Below, one piece after another: positions 41,507 through 49,934 of a DNA stretch of 64,000 nucleotides (its first letter is position 1; every line of letters starts with the position of its first letter). Made by a program: the position numbers and the translations under genes. Source of the stretch: Nocardia cyriacigeorgica (lineage in GTDB: Bacteria; Actinomycetota; Actinomycetes; Mycobacteriales; Mycobacteriaceae); assembly GCF_010868145.1 (NCBI RefSeq), contig NZ_JAAGUY010000011.1, positions 110,817-174,816 of the forward strand. Direction: 5' to 3'. The notes under the pieces are model-generated. The model was not told the origin of the DNA. It worked only from the letters and a program-made list of their open reading frames with translations, and did not search any database.

Positions 41507-42402
41507 GTGGAGCTCCTGTTCATGGATTGGCCCGCGACGAGGGCGACGAGGGCGATGGTGAATCCGGTGATCTGCCATGGGGTGAGGGCTTGGCCGAGGA
41601 AGAGGAATCCGGCCAGGGTGGCGACGAGTGGGTTTGTGGTCGACAGCAGTGATACCGAGGTGGGGGCGAGGCGCTGTACTCCGCGAAACCACAGGGTGTA
41701 GGCGAGTGCGGTTCCGATGAGCCCGACGTAGGCGAAGCCGATCAGGTTCGCGGCGGTGAAGGTCGAGGGCAGCCCTTCGACGACGAGGGTCAGCGGGGCG
41801 AGGGCGAGTCCGCCGATGGTGAGCTGCCATCCGGTCATGGTCAGCGGCGGAACCGGTGAGCCCCATTTCTTTCCGAGCACGATCGCCAGGGCCATCAACC
41901 AGACCGCGGCGAGCATCGCGGCGATGCCGATCGGGTCCGGCGCAGTGGCGGCGGTTGTCGTCATCAGTGCGACTCCGCCCGCGACCACGACGCTCGCCAT
42001 CAGCATTGATCGTGGCGTGCGGGTCTTCAGGAGTGGCAGTGCCAGTGCCGCGACGATGAGCGGCTGTAGCGCTCCGAGGGTGGCGGCGATTCCGCCGGGC
42101 AGCCGGTAGGCGGCGAAGAACAGCAGCGGGAAGAACGCGCCGATATTGAGTGTCGCGAGCGCGATCGTCTTCGGCCACCACGCCCCGCTCGGCAGCGTTC
42201 GGGTGAACGCCAGGATGAGCAGCCCCGCAGGCAGCGCGCGCATGGCGCCGGCGAGCAGGGGCCGATCGGGCGGCAGCAGCAAAGTTGTCGCGACGTAGAC
42301 GGTTCCGAAGCTCGCGGGTGCGATCACAGTGAGTAACAGGTCGCGCAGCGGCGCTGGTTCGCGAGTAGGTGCCCCGGGCTTCGGTTCTGCGGTGGTGACC
42401 AT
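41503..42402 (-). CDS. EamA-type DMT exporter
   Basis: A 299-residue permease with ten hydrophobic segments in two homologous halves. It is likely to export small metabolites or toxic compounds. The ATG at 42402 is preceded by GGAGGGGAGG; the open frame to 42483 would run over the MarR operator and is rejected. It is divergent from the marR gene across a ~98-bp region with two identical operator cores, so it is almost certainly MarR-regulated. Confidence 0.85.
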   Translation of the reverse strand: MVTTAEPKPGAPTREPAPLRDLLLTVIAPASFGTVYVATTLLLPPDRPLLAGAMRALPAGLLILAFTRTLPSGAWWPKTIALATLNIGAFFPLLFFAAYRLPGGIAATLGALQPLIVAALALPLLKTRTPRSMLMASVVVAGGVALMTTTAATAPDPIGIAAMLAAVWLMALAIVLGKKWGSPVPPLTMTGWQLTIGGLALAPLTLVVEGLPSTFTAANLIGFAYVGLIGTALAYTLWFRGVQRLAPTSVSLLSTTNPLVATLAGFLFLGQALTPWQITGFTIALVALVAGQSMNRSST

Positions 42403-42428
42403 GTCGCGTCCTCCCCTCCAATCAGATA

Positions 42429-42444
42429 ATCTCGACATCGAGAT
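42429..42444. promoter_or_regulatory. MarR operator, distal copy
   Basis: ATCTCGACATCGAGAT is a palindrome with 7-bp arms. It is 27 bases from the EamA start codon. Its core TCTCGACATCGAGA repeats at 42475-42488. Confidence 0.75.
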
Positions 42445-42474
42445 AAAATCAGGGAACAATGTTGATGTCAAGTC

Positions 42475-42488
42475 TCTCGACATCGAGA
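42475..42488. promoter_or_regulatory. MarR operator, proximal copy
   Basis: TCTCGACATCGAGA lies 12 bases before the marR GTG and abuts its ribosome binding site AAGGAGG. Binding here would repress marR itself. The two centres are 45 bp apart. Confidence 0.75.
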
Positions 42489-42500
42489 TAAGGAGGAGAT

Positions 42501-43040
42501 GTGGCGGATACCGTCGACGTGATCATGGATCTCTGGTGTCAGGAAGCGCCGGAAATCGCAGATCAGCTGTGGCCAGTGGCGATCGTGGGACGGGTGCAGC
42601 GGCTGGCGCGCATCCTCGACCGCGCGTTGAAGGATCTCTATGCCGAGCACGGCCTGGAGGTATGGGAGTTCGATGTCCTCACCACGCTGCGCCGATCCGG
42701 CCCGCCGTACGAGTTGACCCCTGGCGCTCTGCTGGAGGCGGCGATGATCACGTCGGGGACGGTCACCAACCGCATCGACCGGATGGAAGCCAAGGGCCTG
42801 GTCGAGCGGGTCCGAGATCCGCACGACCGCCGCTCGGTGCGCGTACGCCTGACCGCACACGGGGTCGAGATCGTCGACCGGGTCTTCCGCCTCCACCTCG
42901 CCAACGAGGCGCGATTGCTCCCGGACTACGAACCGGCCGAGTACCAGCGCTTCACCGACGAACTTCGGCGCCTGCTCGAGCATTTCGGCGATCGGCTCGA
43001 CCGTGCCCGGGCCACGGGCACGCCTGCCGAGACGGCCTGA
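42501..43040 (+). CDS. MarR-family transcriptional regulator
   Basis: A 179-residue winged-helix regulator. The recognition helix region TPGALLEAAMITSGTVTNRI and the wing VRDPHDRRSVRVRLTAHG are typical of MarR. GTG start with AAGGAGG six to seven bases upstream. It is divergent from the EamA exporter and FMN reductase genes, with two palindromes between them, so a ligand-responsive autorepressor controlling export and reduction of a toxic compound is likely. Confidence 0.92.
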   Translation: MADTVDVIMDLWCQEAPEIADQLWPVAIVGRVQRLARILDRALKDLYAEHGLEVWEFDVLTTLRRSGPPYELTPGALLEAAMITSGTVTNRIDRMEAKGLVERVRDPHDRRSVRVRLTAHGVEIVDRVFRLHLANEARLLPDYEPAEYQRFTDELRRLLEHFGDRLDRARATGTPAETA

Positions 43041-43101
43041 CAGCTGCGGGAACGACCGAGCCGGCCGCGCACAGCTGCGCGACCGGCCCGGAACAGGAGA
43101 C

Positions 43102-44601
43102 TCAGTGAGCGAACACCAGTCCTTCCTCCCCGGAGTCCGCCACCTTGCTCGGCGCGGACAGCTGGACGATCCGGCGCGGCAGCGCAGCCGCGACCACTGC
43201 GCCGATGACCGCGGCCGCGGCACCGATCAGGAACGCGATCGTGAAGCCGCGGTCGAGGTAGAACACCGCTCCCTGGGTCATTTCCGGTGGGATCGGCGCG
43301 ATGTAGGAGTTGTTCATGACCGTGAAGGCGATAACCGGCAACACGGCGGGGAACACGCTCTGCGAGACACCGACGATGCTCGCCGTGCTGGCCTGCAGTT
43401 GTGGCGGTACCGCTTCGATCAGCAGGTTCGGGATGGCCGCGTAGGCCATGCCCATGCCGGTGCCGAAGATGCCCGCGAAGATGATGAGCAGCGGCTTGCT
43501 GTCGTGCACGGCGGCGGTCAGCGTGAATCCGACGGCCATCAGCAGCATGCCGCAGGTCATCAGGATGCGGGGCCGGACGTCGCCGCGGCCGACGAGCAGG
43601 CCGACGAGCACACCACCGACCACCACCATCAGGCCGACCGGGGCCTGGAAGATCGCGAAACCCTCCGCGGTGACGCCGAACCCGTAGTCGAGGCCGAGCA
43701 CGGCCGGTGTCATGGCCAGCATCGGCAGCAGGATGGTGAACAGGCCGCTGGATCCGTAGCAGAGTCCGGCGCCGATCGTGGTCAGCAGCACCGGACGATT
43801 GCCGAGTACCTCGAGGTCGATCAGCGGTTCCCGGATCATCCGCGCGGTCGCCAGCCATGCCAGCAGCAGCACCACGCCACCGGCCAGGTAGGCCAGGGTC
43901 GATCCGTCGCGCCAGCCCCAGGTCGGGCCGAAGCTCACCGCGATGAGCACGCCAGCGATACCGCCACCCAGCAGGACCGCTCCGAGTAGATCGATCCGAG
44001 AACGCAGCCGCACCGGCGATTCGGAGGTGGTGAGGAAGATCAGCGCACCCAGCACTGCGAGCCCGATGACGAAGAACCAGAAGATGCTGCGGAACCCGAA
44101 GTCGTCGATCAGCCAGCCGGTGAGGAACGGCGCGGGAATCGCGATCAGGCCCATACCGCTGGTCGCGATACTCACGGCCAGTGCGATCGTCTTCGCGGGG
44201 AACACGTCCCGGATCAGCGAATAGCTCAGGAACAGGCAGGGGACCAGCAGGCCGGTCAGTGCGCGGCCCGCGATGAGGACGGCGTAGCTGCCCGCGATCG
44301 CCGAGATGAACGATCCCACCGCGGCCACGGCGACGCACCCGAGCAGGGCTTTGCGCTTGCCGTACATATCCGCCAACTTGCCGATCAGCGGCGCGGTGAC
44401 GGCACCGACGAGCAGGAACGACGTCAACAGCCAGGCGCCCTGTGTGGTCTGGTAGTGCGCGGCGATCGACGGCAGTGCCGTGGAGATCATCATGTAGCTC
44501 ACCGCGAGCATTTCCAGAAGCAGCACGATCGAGGCGAGCGAGAAGATCAGCCGTGGGGTCCAGCGCTGTGCGGTATCGGGTGGAGAGGTAGGAGAGACCA
44601 T
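43102..44601 (-). CDS. DHA2-type MFS transporter
   Basis: A 499-residue permease with ~14 helices. It has TSFLLVGAVTAPLIGKLADM and YGKRKALLGCVAVAAVGSF as the loop 2-3 motif, then GRALTGLLVPCLFLSYSLIR in helix 4. It is probably an exporter of drugs or metabolites, or a steroid carrier given the surroundings (inference). AAGGA precedes the ATG at 44601. It is convergent with marR and faces a 321-base upstream region with two palindromes. Confidence 0.85.
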   Translation of the reverse strand: MVSPTSPPDTAQRWTPRLIFSLASIVLLLEMLAVSYMMISTALPSIAAHYQTTQGAWLLTSFLLVGAVTAPLIGKLADMYGKRKALLGCVAVAAVGSFISAIAGSYAVLIAGRALTGLLVPCLFLSYSLIRDVFPAKTIALAVSIATSGMGLIAIPAPFLTGWLIDDFGFRSIFWFFVIGLAVLGALIFLTTSESPVRLRSRIDLLGAVLLGGGIAGVLIAVSFGPTWGWRDGSTLAYLAGGVVLLLAWLATARMIREPLIDLEVLGNRPVLLTTIGAGLCYGSSGLFTILLPMLAMTPAVLGLDYGFGVTAEGFAIFQAPVGLMVVVGGVLVGLLVGRGDVRPRILMTCGMLLMAVGFTLTAAVHDSKPLLIIFAGIFGTGMGMAYAAIPNLLIEAVPPQLQASTASIVGVSQSVFPAVLPVIAFTVMNNSYIAPIPPEMTQGAVFYLDRGFTIAFLIGAAAAVIGAVVAAALPRRIVQLSAPSKVADSGEEGLVFAH

Positions 44602-44696
44602 GAGCGGTCCTTTCGGGATGGTCCTCGCATTCGCCGATCGATTCGGAATGCGTAACCGACATCACACTTTCTCCGGGCGTGTCGCAGGACCGGGAA

Positions 44697-44711
44697 TCCC
44701 ACCCAATGGGA
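44697..44711. promoter_or_regulatory. Possible degenerate cluster operator
   Basis: TCCCACCCAATGGGA keeps both TCCC and GGGA arms with a 5+2 spacing as in the other copies. It is ~95 bases upstream of the MFS start. Confidence 0.35.
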
Positions 44712-44718
44712 GACAAAT

Positions 44719-44733
44719 ATGCCTGATAGGCAT
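44719..44733. promoter_or_regulatory. Palindrome ATGCCT-GAT-AGGCAT
   Basis: It has 6-bp perfect arms. The half-site AGGCAT recurs at 53958 upstream of the iclR gene, hinting at a common regulator. Confidence 0.4.
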
Positions 44734-44816
44734 GTTGCTGATGTGAAAACTATTGATGATCAGCGATTTCCTCGTGTATCACATTGTTGGAACTCGCGCT
44801 CCCAGCGCGAAACGCC

Positions 44817-44850
44817 AAGCCCCCGTGGACAGTGATGTCCACGGGGGCTT
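44817..44850. terminator. Terminator hairpin of the SDR operon
   Basis: AAGCCCCCGTGGAC pairs perfectly with GTCCACGGGGGCTT around a 6-nt loop. It is 73 bases past the SDR stop on the minus strand. Confidence 0.8.
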
Positions 44851-44922
44851 CGTAATGCGTGCACCCAGCCGCCGGATCCCGTTCCGCAGGGCGGCGTTAC
44901 GAGATCAGCGCGGGAGTTCGGC

Positions 44923-45714
44923 TCAGGCGTGCGTACCTCCGTCGATACGGATCTCGGTTCCGGTGATGAACGCGCCGTCCTCGGAGACCAGCATGGCGAT
45001 CACGCCGGCTACGGCGGTCGGATCACCCATTCCGGCGCCATTGGAGGTGAGCTCGGTCGGCAGCACCGGCGACAGCTTCGCGAACAACGACCAGTCCGCA
45101 TCGGCCGGCACGTATCCCCCGGTAGCCTCGGTGATCCCGGACTTGATGCTGCCCGGCGCCACGCACACCGCCCGCAGCCCCTTGCCGCCGAATTCGAGTG
45201 CCAAGGCGTGGGTGAACGACTGGATGCCGCCCTTGCTCGCGGCGTAGGCCGCCATATAGGGATGGGCGAAAGCCGCTGAGGTGGAACTGAAGTTGACGAT
45301 CGTCGCGCGCGGATTCGCCAGCAGTGCGGGCAACGATTCGCGAACCACGAGGAACGTTCCGGTGAGGTTCACGCCGATGATCTGGTTCCACAGATCCAAG
45401 CCGGTCTGATCGGTGTGCGAGGCGCGCAGGATGCCCGCGGCGTTCACCACCGAATCCAGGCCGCCGAGGGTCTCCACCGCGGTCCGGACGCCGTCGACGA
45501 CCGACCGTTCGGTGCCGATATCCATGGTGAGAGTCGTCAGGCGGTCCGCGGTGCCGCGCTCTCCGGCGCCCTCCTGGGTCGCCGCGAGGCCGTCGGCGGA
45601 CACGTCCGCGGCGACCACTACGGCTCCTTCATCGAGCAGCCGCAGGGCAGTGGCCTGCCCGATACCCGACGCCGCGCCCGTCACCAGGGTGCGGTGGCCT
45701 TCCAATCGCTTCAT
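44923..45714 (-). CDS. SDR family oxidoreductase
   Basis: A 263-residue classical short-chain dehydrogenase. It has TGAASGIGQAT for NAD(P), NAAG, FSSTSAAFAH and the catalytic YAASK; an acidic residue after strand 2 (VVVAADVS) favours NAD. The C-terminus is ITGTEIRIDGG. In this operon a hydroxysteroid dehydrogenase role is likely. It is the last gene of the minus-strand unit containing the 85-aa protein, KstD and isomerase; short gaps (14-30 bases) separate them. Confidence 0.84.
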   Translation of the reverse strand: MKRLEGHRTLVTGAASGIGQATALRLLDEGAVVVAADVSADGLAATQEGAGERGTADRLTTLTMDIGTERSVVDGVRTAVETLGGLDSVVNAAGILRASHTDQTGLDLWNQIIGVNLTGTFLVVRESLPALLANPRATIVNFSSTSAAFAHPYMAAYAASKGGIQSFTHALALEFGGKGLRAVCVAPGSIKSGITEATGGYVPADADWSLFAKLSPVLPTELTSNGAGMGDPTAVAGVIAMLVSEDGAFITGTEIRIDGGTHA

Positions 45715-45738
45715 GAGTTCTCCTCGTCGTGTGGTGGG

Positions 45739-45996
45739 TCAGCCGATCCGGCCCGGAACCGGTTCGTGTCGCAGTTCGTCGGTGGCCAGCGCGCCGGCGC
45801 TGACGGCACGTTCGATCGAATCGCGTAGCGCCGCGCAGGTCGGAATCCATTTGCTGTGCTCACCGAGCGCCGCGCGGCGCGCGAATTCCGGGCACGACGA
45901 CTCGGCCTCGTCGAGCCATTGCACGCTGGTGTGGCTCGGACTGAACTTCTCAACCAGGACGCGGTTACCGCATGTGCCGCACTGTATCGCCTGCAT
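45739..45996 (-). CDS. Small cysteine-containing protein of the KstD operon
   Basis: An 85-residue protein beginning MQAIQCGTCGNRVLVEKFSP, with a CGTCG pair and further cysteines at SSCPEFARR and IPTCAALRDSIE. It may be a zinc-ribbon or redox protein; I recognise no named domain. AAGGAGG precedes the ATG. It is sandwiched between the kstD-like gene and the SDR, so it probably assists steroid oxidation, for example as an electron-transfer or assembly partner (inference). Confidence 0.7.
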   Translation of the reverse strand: MQAIQCGTCGNRVLVEKFSPSHTSVQWLDEAESSCPEFARRAALGEHSKWIPTCAALRDSIERAVSAGALATDELRHEPVPGRIG

Positions 45997-46010
45997 CTCG
46001 ATCCTCCTTG

Positions 46011-47672
46011 TCAGCGTATGCCCGCGGCGTGCCGGGCGCCGACGTAGCCGAAGACCATCGCGGGGCCGATGGTGGCGCCCGCACCTGCATAGTCATTGCC
46101 CATGACGGCCGCCGAGGTATTGCCGGTGGCGTAGAGCCCCTCGATGACCGAGCCGTCGTCGCGCAACACCTGCGCGTTCGCGTTGTAGACCAGACCGCCC
46201 TTGGTGCCGAGATCGCCGATACGCACCCGCAGCGCGTAGTAGGGCGCCTTGTCCAGGACGTCCAGCGCGGGCTGCGGCAGGGTGGGGTCACCGTAGTAGG
46301 TGTCGTAGGCGCTCACACCACGGTCGAAATCGGCGTCGCGGCCGTCGCGGGCGAAATCGTTGTATCGCCGCATCGTCTCCCGCAGCGCTTCGACCGGGAC
46401 CTCGATCGCGGCGGCCAGATCGTCGACGGTGCCTGCCGTGCGGATCAGACCGCTGTCCAGCCACGGCTTCGGGAACTTCTGACCGGGCATGATGCCGCCG
46501 ATGGGGTAGCGGCTCTTGGCCTTGGCATCGAAGATCAGCCAGGCCGGTTCATGACCGCCGGCCAGCTGTGCGTGCACGAACGTGACGTACGGCGAGGCCT
46601 CGTTGGTGAATCGCTCGCCCGCGCGGTCGACAATGATCGAGCGCGGAATCGACCGCTCCGACACCAGCACCTGATTGATGCCGTCGGGGCGCTGGAACGA
46701 CGGCATCCACCAGGCGTCGTCCATCAGATCCACCGCGGCTCCGACACGTTCCCCCGCGACGATGCCGTCACCGGTGTTGTCGGCGGAGGCGGCGCTGAAA
46801 TTGTCGCGTCCGCCTTCGGGCAGGTACTGCTTGCGCATGGCCTGGTTGTATTCGAATCCGCCGGTGGCCAGCATGATGCCGTTGCGGGCGCGGATCCGGA
46901 GCTCGCGGCCCTCGCGTTCGGCGACCACGCCGATCACGGCGCCTGCTTCATCGGTGATCAGCGACCGCATCGGGGTGTCGAGCCAGAGCGGGACCCCGGC
47001 ATCGCGCAGCGCCAGCCGCAACCGGGCGATGAGAGCCCGGCCCAGGGTGTCCATATGGCGGCGCAGCAGGATCGCCTTGACCGCGCGCAGTCCGGTGAGC
47101 AAGGCGGTCCAGCGTGCCTTCCAGGTGCGCGTCACCATGTTGAGCTGGACGAAGTCCTTCGACGTGATGAACAGCCCGGGCGGCGTCGCCAGTGCGGCGG
47201 GCCGGAGCAGATCTTCGTCGTCGCCGAGCTGTTTGAGATCGACCGGCAATGGTTCGATGGAGCGCCCCGCAGGCCGGCCGCCGGGCGCCTCGGGATGGTA
47301 GTCGGAATAGCCGGTGCACCACTGGAATCGCAGGTGCGGGCTGGTCTCCAGGAACTCGAGCATCCGCGGACCCTCGTCGATGAACCGGTCGAGGTTCTGC
47401 GACGGGACCCGGTCACCGACGACGGCGTCGAGGTAGGCGCGGACATCGGAGCGGGTGTCGCCGAGCCCCTCCCGCAGCAGCGTCGGATTGTTCGGCACCC
47501 AGATCCCGCCGCCCGATAGCGCGGTGCTGCCGCCGTAGACCGCCGCCTTCTCGATGACGAGGGTGTCGCCGCCGCGATCGGCGGCGGCCAGCGCGGCGGT
47601 GAGCCCGCCTGCGCCGCTACCGACGACAAGAAAGTCGACCTCGTGGTCCCAGTGTTGTTCGGCTGCAGGCAC
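46011..47672 (-). CDS. kstD: 3-oxosteroid 1-dehydrogenase (KstD2/mycobacterial KstD type)
   Basis: A 553-residue FAD enzyme of the KstD type, which introduces the 1,2 double bond into ring A of 3-ketosteroids. The dinucleotide motif is FLVVGSGAGGLTAALAAADR, followed by GGSTALSGGGIWVPNNPTLL. The substrate-side region has FQWCTGYSDYHPEAPGGRPA and the C-terminus has DLGTKGGLVYNANAQVLR and YATGNTSAAVMGNDYAGAGA, closely resembling mycobacterial KstD by memory. GTG 47672 is preferred, with GGAAAGAG six bases upstream; an in-frame GTG at 47693 is an alternative. A different KstD type is encoded 0.5 kb upstream. Confidence 0.85.
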   Translation of the reverse strand: MPAAEQHWDHEVDFLVVGSGAGGLTAALAAADRGGDTLVIEKAAVYGGSTALSGGGIWVPNNPTLLREGLGDTRSDVRAYLDAVVGDRVPSQNLDRFIDEGPRMLEFLETSPHLRFQWCTGYSDYHPEAPGGRPAGRSIEPLPVDLKQLGDDEDLLRPAALATPPGLFITSKDFVQLNMVTRTWKARWTALLTGLRAVKAILLRRHMDTLGRALIARLRLALRDAGVPLWLDTPMRSLITDEAGAVIGVVAEREGRELRIRARNGIMLATGGFEYNQAMRKQYLPEGGRDNFSAASADNTGDGIVAGERVGAAVDLMDDAWWMPSFQRPDGINQVLVSERSIPRSIIVDRAGERFTNEASPYVTFVHAQLAGGHEPAWLIFDAKAKSRYPIGGIMPGQKFPKPWLDSGLIRTAGTVDDLAAAIEVPVEALRETMRRYNDFARDGRDADFDRGVSAYDTYYGDPTLPQPALDVLDKAPYYALRVRIGDLGTKGGLVYNANAQVLRDDGSVIEGLYATGNTSAAVMGNDYAGAGATIGPAMVFGYVGARHAAGIR

Positions 47673-47702
47673 GTTCGTCTCTTTCCGCTGCACTCGGCAG
47701 GC

Positions 47703-48074
47703 TCAGCCGAAGCTGATGTCGTCCTGCGACCAGAATGCGCGCATGCTGGTGATCTGTGCGTTCTCGTCGAAGGTCATGACATCGATGGGTTCGATGATGA
47801 TGGTCTGGTCGCCGGTGTCGGTGACCACGCGGAAACCGAATGCGGCGCTGTCGCCCGCGACGCGGACGTTGTTCAGTTCGGTGCTGACGCGCACCGAGGC
47901 CAGTGCGCTGTAGAACTTTTCGATCGCGGCCCGGCCGACGTGCGGCGGTGTGCCGACGGGATCCTCGACGGTGGCGTCCTCGGCGTACAGGGCCGCGATA
48001 TCGGACGCGGACCCGTTGGCGACGGTGTCGAGATAGCGGCGAATCGCCGAGCGGATGTCATCTGGTGTGGCCAT
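47703..48074 (-). CDS. Delta-5-3-ketosteroid isomerase
   Basis: A 123-residue SnoaL/NTF2-fold protein. Catalytic residues align exactly with ketosteroid isomerase numbering: Tyr14, Asp38 (in VEDPVGTPPHVGRAAIEKFY) and Asp98, equivalent to Asp99 (IEPIDVMTF). It moves the double bond of delta-5 to delta-4 3-ketosteroids, providing the substrate for KstD and KshA. GGAGGAG precedes the ATG at 48074. It heads the operon with kstD, the small protein and SDR, downstream of a hairpin that also contains a cluster operator. Confidence 0.85.
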   Translation of the reverse strand: MATPDDIRSAIRRYLDTVANGSASDIAALYAEDATVEDPVGTPPHVGRAAIEKFYSALASVRVSTELNNVRVAGDSAAFGFRVVTDTGDQTIIIEPIDVMTFDENAQITSMRAFWSQDDISFG

Positions 48075-48140
48075 CGAGGCTCCTCCGAGTGTTCTTGGCG
48101 GTGGTGTGGCTGAACGCAACCACGTGCCGCTGCGGTCGAC

Positions 48141-48173
48141 CGCGGCGCTTCCCGACCAGTGGGAAGCGCCGCG
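48141..48173. terminator. Hairpin after kstD, overlapping a cluster operator copy
   Basis: CGCGGCGCTTCCC pairs with GGGAAGCGCCGCG around GACCAGT. It follows the stop of the 48181-49740 gene and precedes the isomerase gene. The inner part, TCCCGACCAGTGGGA at 48150-48164, is also a copy of the cluster operator, so it may act as both. Confidence 0.65.
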
Positions 48174-48180
48174 AATCGGA

Positions 48181-49740
48181 TCAGTTGCCGAGCAGATCGC
48201 GCACGGCGAGATGGCTGAACAGCATCGATGCGCCGATCGGGTTGCCGCCGCCCGGGTAGACGGTGCCGCTGACGGCCGCCATGGTGTTGCCCGCCGCGTA
48301 CAGGCCGGGAATCGGCTCGCCGTCGCGTCCGAGCACCCTTGCCGCGCTGTCGGTGCGCAGACCACCCTTGGTGCCGAGATCGGAGATGCCGAACGCTGCC
48401 GCATGGAAGGGGCCCTGATCGATCGAGACGAGCGGCGGTTCACCGCCGGAGAACGCGCGATCGTAGGCCTCGTCGCCGCGCCCGAAGTCCGGATCGACGC
48501 CGGTGTCGACGAAGGAGTTGAACCGCTGCACGGTCGCCACCAGCTGCTCGGCGGGCACACCGATCTTCGCGGCCAGCTCCGGGAGCGTGTCGGCGGTGTG
48601 CCACAACCCGGCGGCCACGTACTTCTCCGGCTCGACCATCGAGACGTTGGTGGCCTTGATCGGCGGCACCTCGCCCTCTTTGTCGTCGTAGATCATCCAG
48701 TAGGGGAGTGTGGCCGAACCATCGTCGAGCTTGCTGATGATGTCGCGCCCGAGCCGGTCGTAGGGTGCGGATTCGTTGACGAATCGCTCGCCGCTCTGAT
48801 CGACGAAGATGCCGCCGGTGAACCACAGCGCGAACGCCGACCGGCCGTCCGGATGCGTGAGACCCGGCGACCACCAGGCCTGATCCATCAGATCGGTATC
48901 CGCTCCCGCGGCGATACCCGCCTGGTGTGCCTTACCGAGGTTGCCCCACGGACCCATGGTGTCGCGGGCCTGGCCTGGCACGCCGTAGTGCCTGCGCAGC
49001 TCGTCGTTCTGCTCGAAACCGCCCGCCGCGAGGATCACGCCCTTGCGCGCCCGGATCGCGAACGGTTGCCCGTCGCGCTCGGTGATCGCGCCGATGACAG
49101 CGCCGTCCTCGACCACCAGCTCGACCAGCGCGGTGTTGCGGTAGAGCCGGACGTCCGGGTACGACGACAGTGCGAGCAGGAACCGCCCGATCAACGCCTG
49201 ACCGCCGATCAGCATGTCCGGCAGCGGCGCGCCGAGCCGATCGGTGTCGAGCGGCCCGCGCAACTGCTCACGCATCTCGCCGAGCGCCGATGCGGGCAGC
49301 GGGGTGGGCATGGTGTGGCGCTGCCCGTCGAGCCTGGCCTTGGGAGCCTTCCCGAAATAGTCCGGCCAGGGCAGCATCTCGAACGCGAAATGGTCGTCGG
49401 CCTCGAGGTATTCGATGAGGTCGCTGCCGCGGCGGACGTAGGTGTCCTGTAGCTCGCGCGGCGTCCGGTCACCGACGACGGCGTGGTAATAGGTCAGCGC
49501 GTCGTCGATGGTGTCATCGGTGCCCGCGCGGCGCAGCACCGGATTGCACGGGAACCACACGCCTCCGCCCCCGGAATACGCGGTCGTGCCGCCGAACTTG
49601 TCGGTCGCTTCGACCACCGCGACGGTCAGCCCTTCGCGGGCCGCGGTGTAGGCGCCGGCCAGGCCGCCGCCCGAACCCGCGACCAGCACGTCCACCTCGT
49701 CGTTCCAGTCCACCACTGTGTGGGCCTTCGGGTCTGCCAC
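48181..49740 (-). CDS. kstD: 3-oxosteroid 1-dehydrogenase (KstD1 type)
   Basis: A 519-residue FAD enzyme distinct from the other KstD in this window. FAD motif VLVAGSGGGLAGAYTAAREG, then KFGGTTAYSGGGGVWFPCNP. The region DLMDQAWWSPGLTHPDGRSA and FVDQSGERFVNESAPYDRLG matches rhodococcal KstD1, as does ISDLGTKGGLRTDSAARVLG. It would catalyse 1,2-dehydrogenation of 3-ketosteroids, with a substrate preference differing from the paralogue. GTG at 49740 has AGGAGG nine bases upstream. It is divergent from the Baeyer-Villiger gene across a region with two operators. Confidence 0.85.
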   Translation of the reverse strand: MADPKAHTVVDWNDEVDVLVAGSGGGLAGAYTAAREGLTVAVVEATDKFGGTTAYSGGGGVWFPCNPVLRRAGTDDTIDDALTYYHAVVGDRTPRELQDTYVRRGSDLIEYLEADDHFAFEMLPWPDYFGKAPKARLDGQRHTMPTPLPASALGEMREQLRGPLDTDRLGAPLPDMLIGGQALIGRFLLALSSYPDVRLYRNTALVELVVEDGAVIGAITERDGQPFAIRARKGVILAAGGFEQNDELRRHYGVPGQARDTMGPWGNLGKAHQAGIAAGADTDLMDQAWWSPGLTHPDGRSAFALWFTGGIFVDQSGERFVNESAPYDRLGRDIISKLDDGSATLPYWMIYDDKEGEVPPIKATNVSMVEPEKYVAAGLWHTADTLPELAAKIGVPAEQLVATVQRFNSFVDTGVDPDFGRGDEAYDRAFSGGEPPLVSIDQGPFHAAAFGISDLGTKGGLRTDSAARVLGRDGEPIPGLYAAGNTMAAVSGTVYPGGGNPIGASMLFSHLAVRDLLGN

Positions 49741-49808
49741 TGCCTGTCCTCCTGTGCTCTTGCTCACCGTCGACGCTATGTCGAACAACTGCCCGCGGTG
49801 TGCGTCTC

Positions 49809-49823
49809 TCCCGGTCACCGGGA
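49809..49823. promoter_or_regulatory. Cluster operator, perfect copy
   Basis: TCCCGGTCACCGGGA is a perfect palindromic core within TCTCCCGGTCACCGGGAACG. It lies between the divergent kstD and monooxygenase genes. Confidence 0.65.
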
Positions 49824-49846
49824 ACGTGTCGCCCCGGCGGTGAACG

Positions 49847-49861
49847 TGCCGGTCAGCGGGA
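49847..49861. promoter_or_regulatory. Cluster operator, second copy
   Basis: TGCCGGTCAGCGGGA has one change in the left arm. Its centre is 38 bases from the perfect copy at 49809. Confidence 0.5.
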
Positions 49862-49934
49862 GAAGACCTGCTCGAGAGGTATGCCGAGTCCTTAGCGTCG
49901 CGGGGAGAACTGGATTCCATCGAAAGGTAGGCAC

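Larger units (their letters stand above)
44602..44922. other. Intergenic region between MFS and SDR genes, 321 bases
   Basis: It contains the MFS promoter side, a degenerate cluster operator (44697-44711), a second palindrome (44719-44733) and the terminator of the SDR operon (44817-44850). I see no gene. Confidence 0.6.

Noticed and set aside
48055..49452. A 465-codon plus-strand frame opposite kstD
   Set aside because: It mirrors the kstD coding strand and is compositionally Arg/Asp/Gly-rich without motifs.
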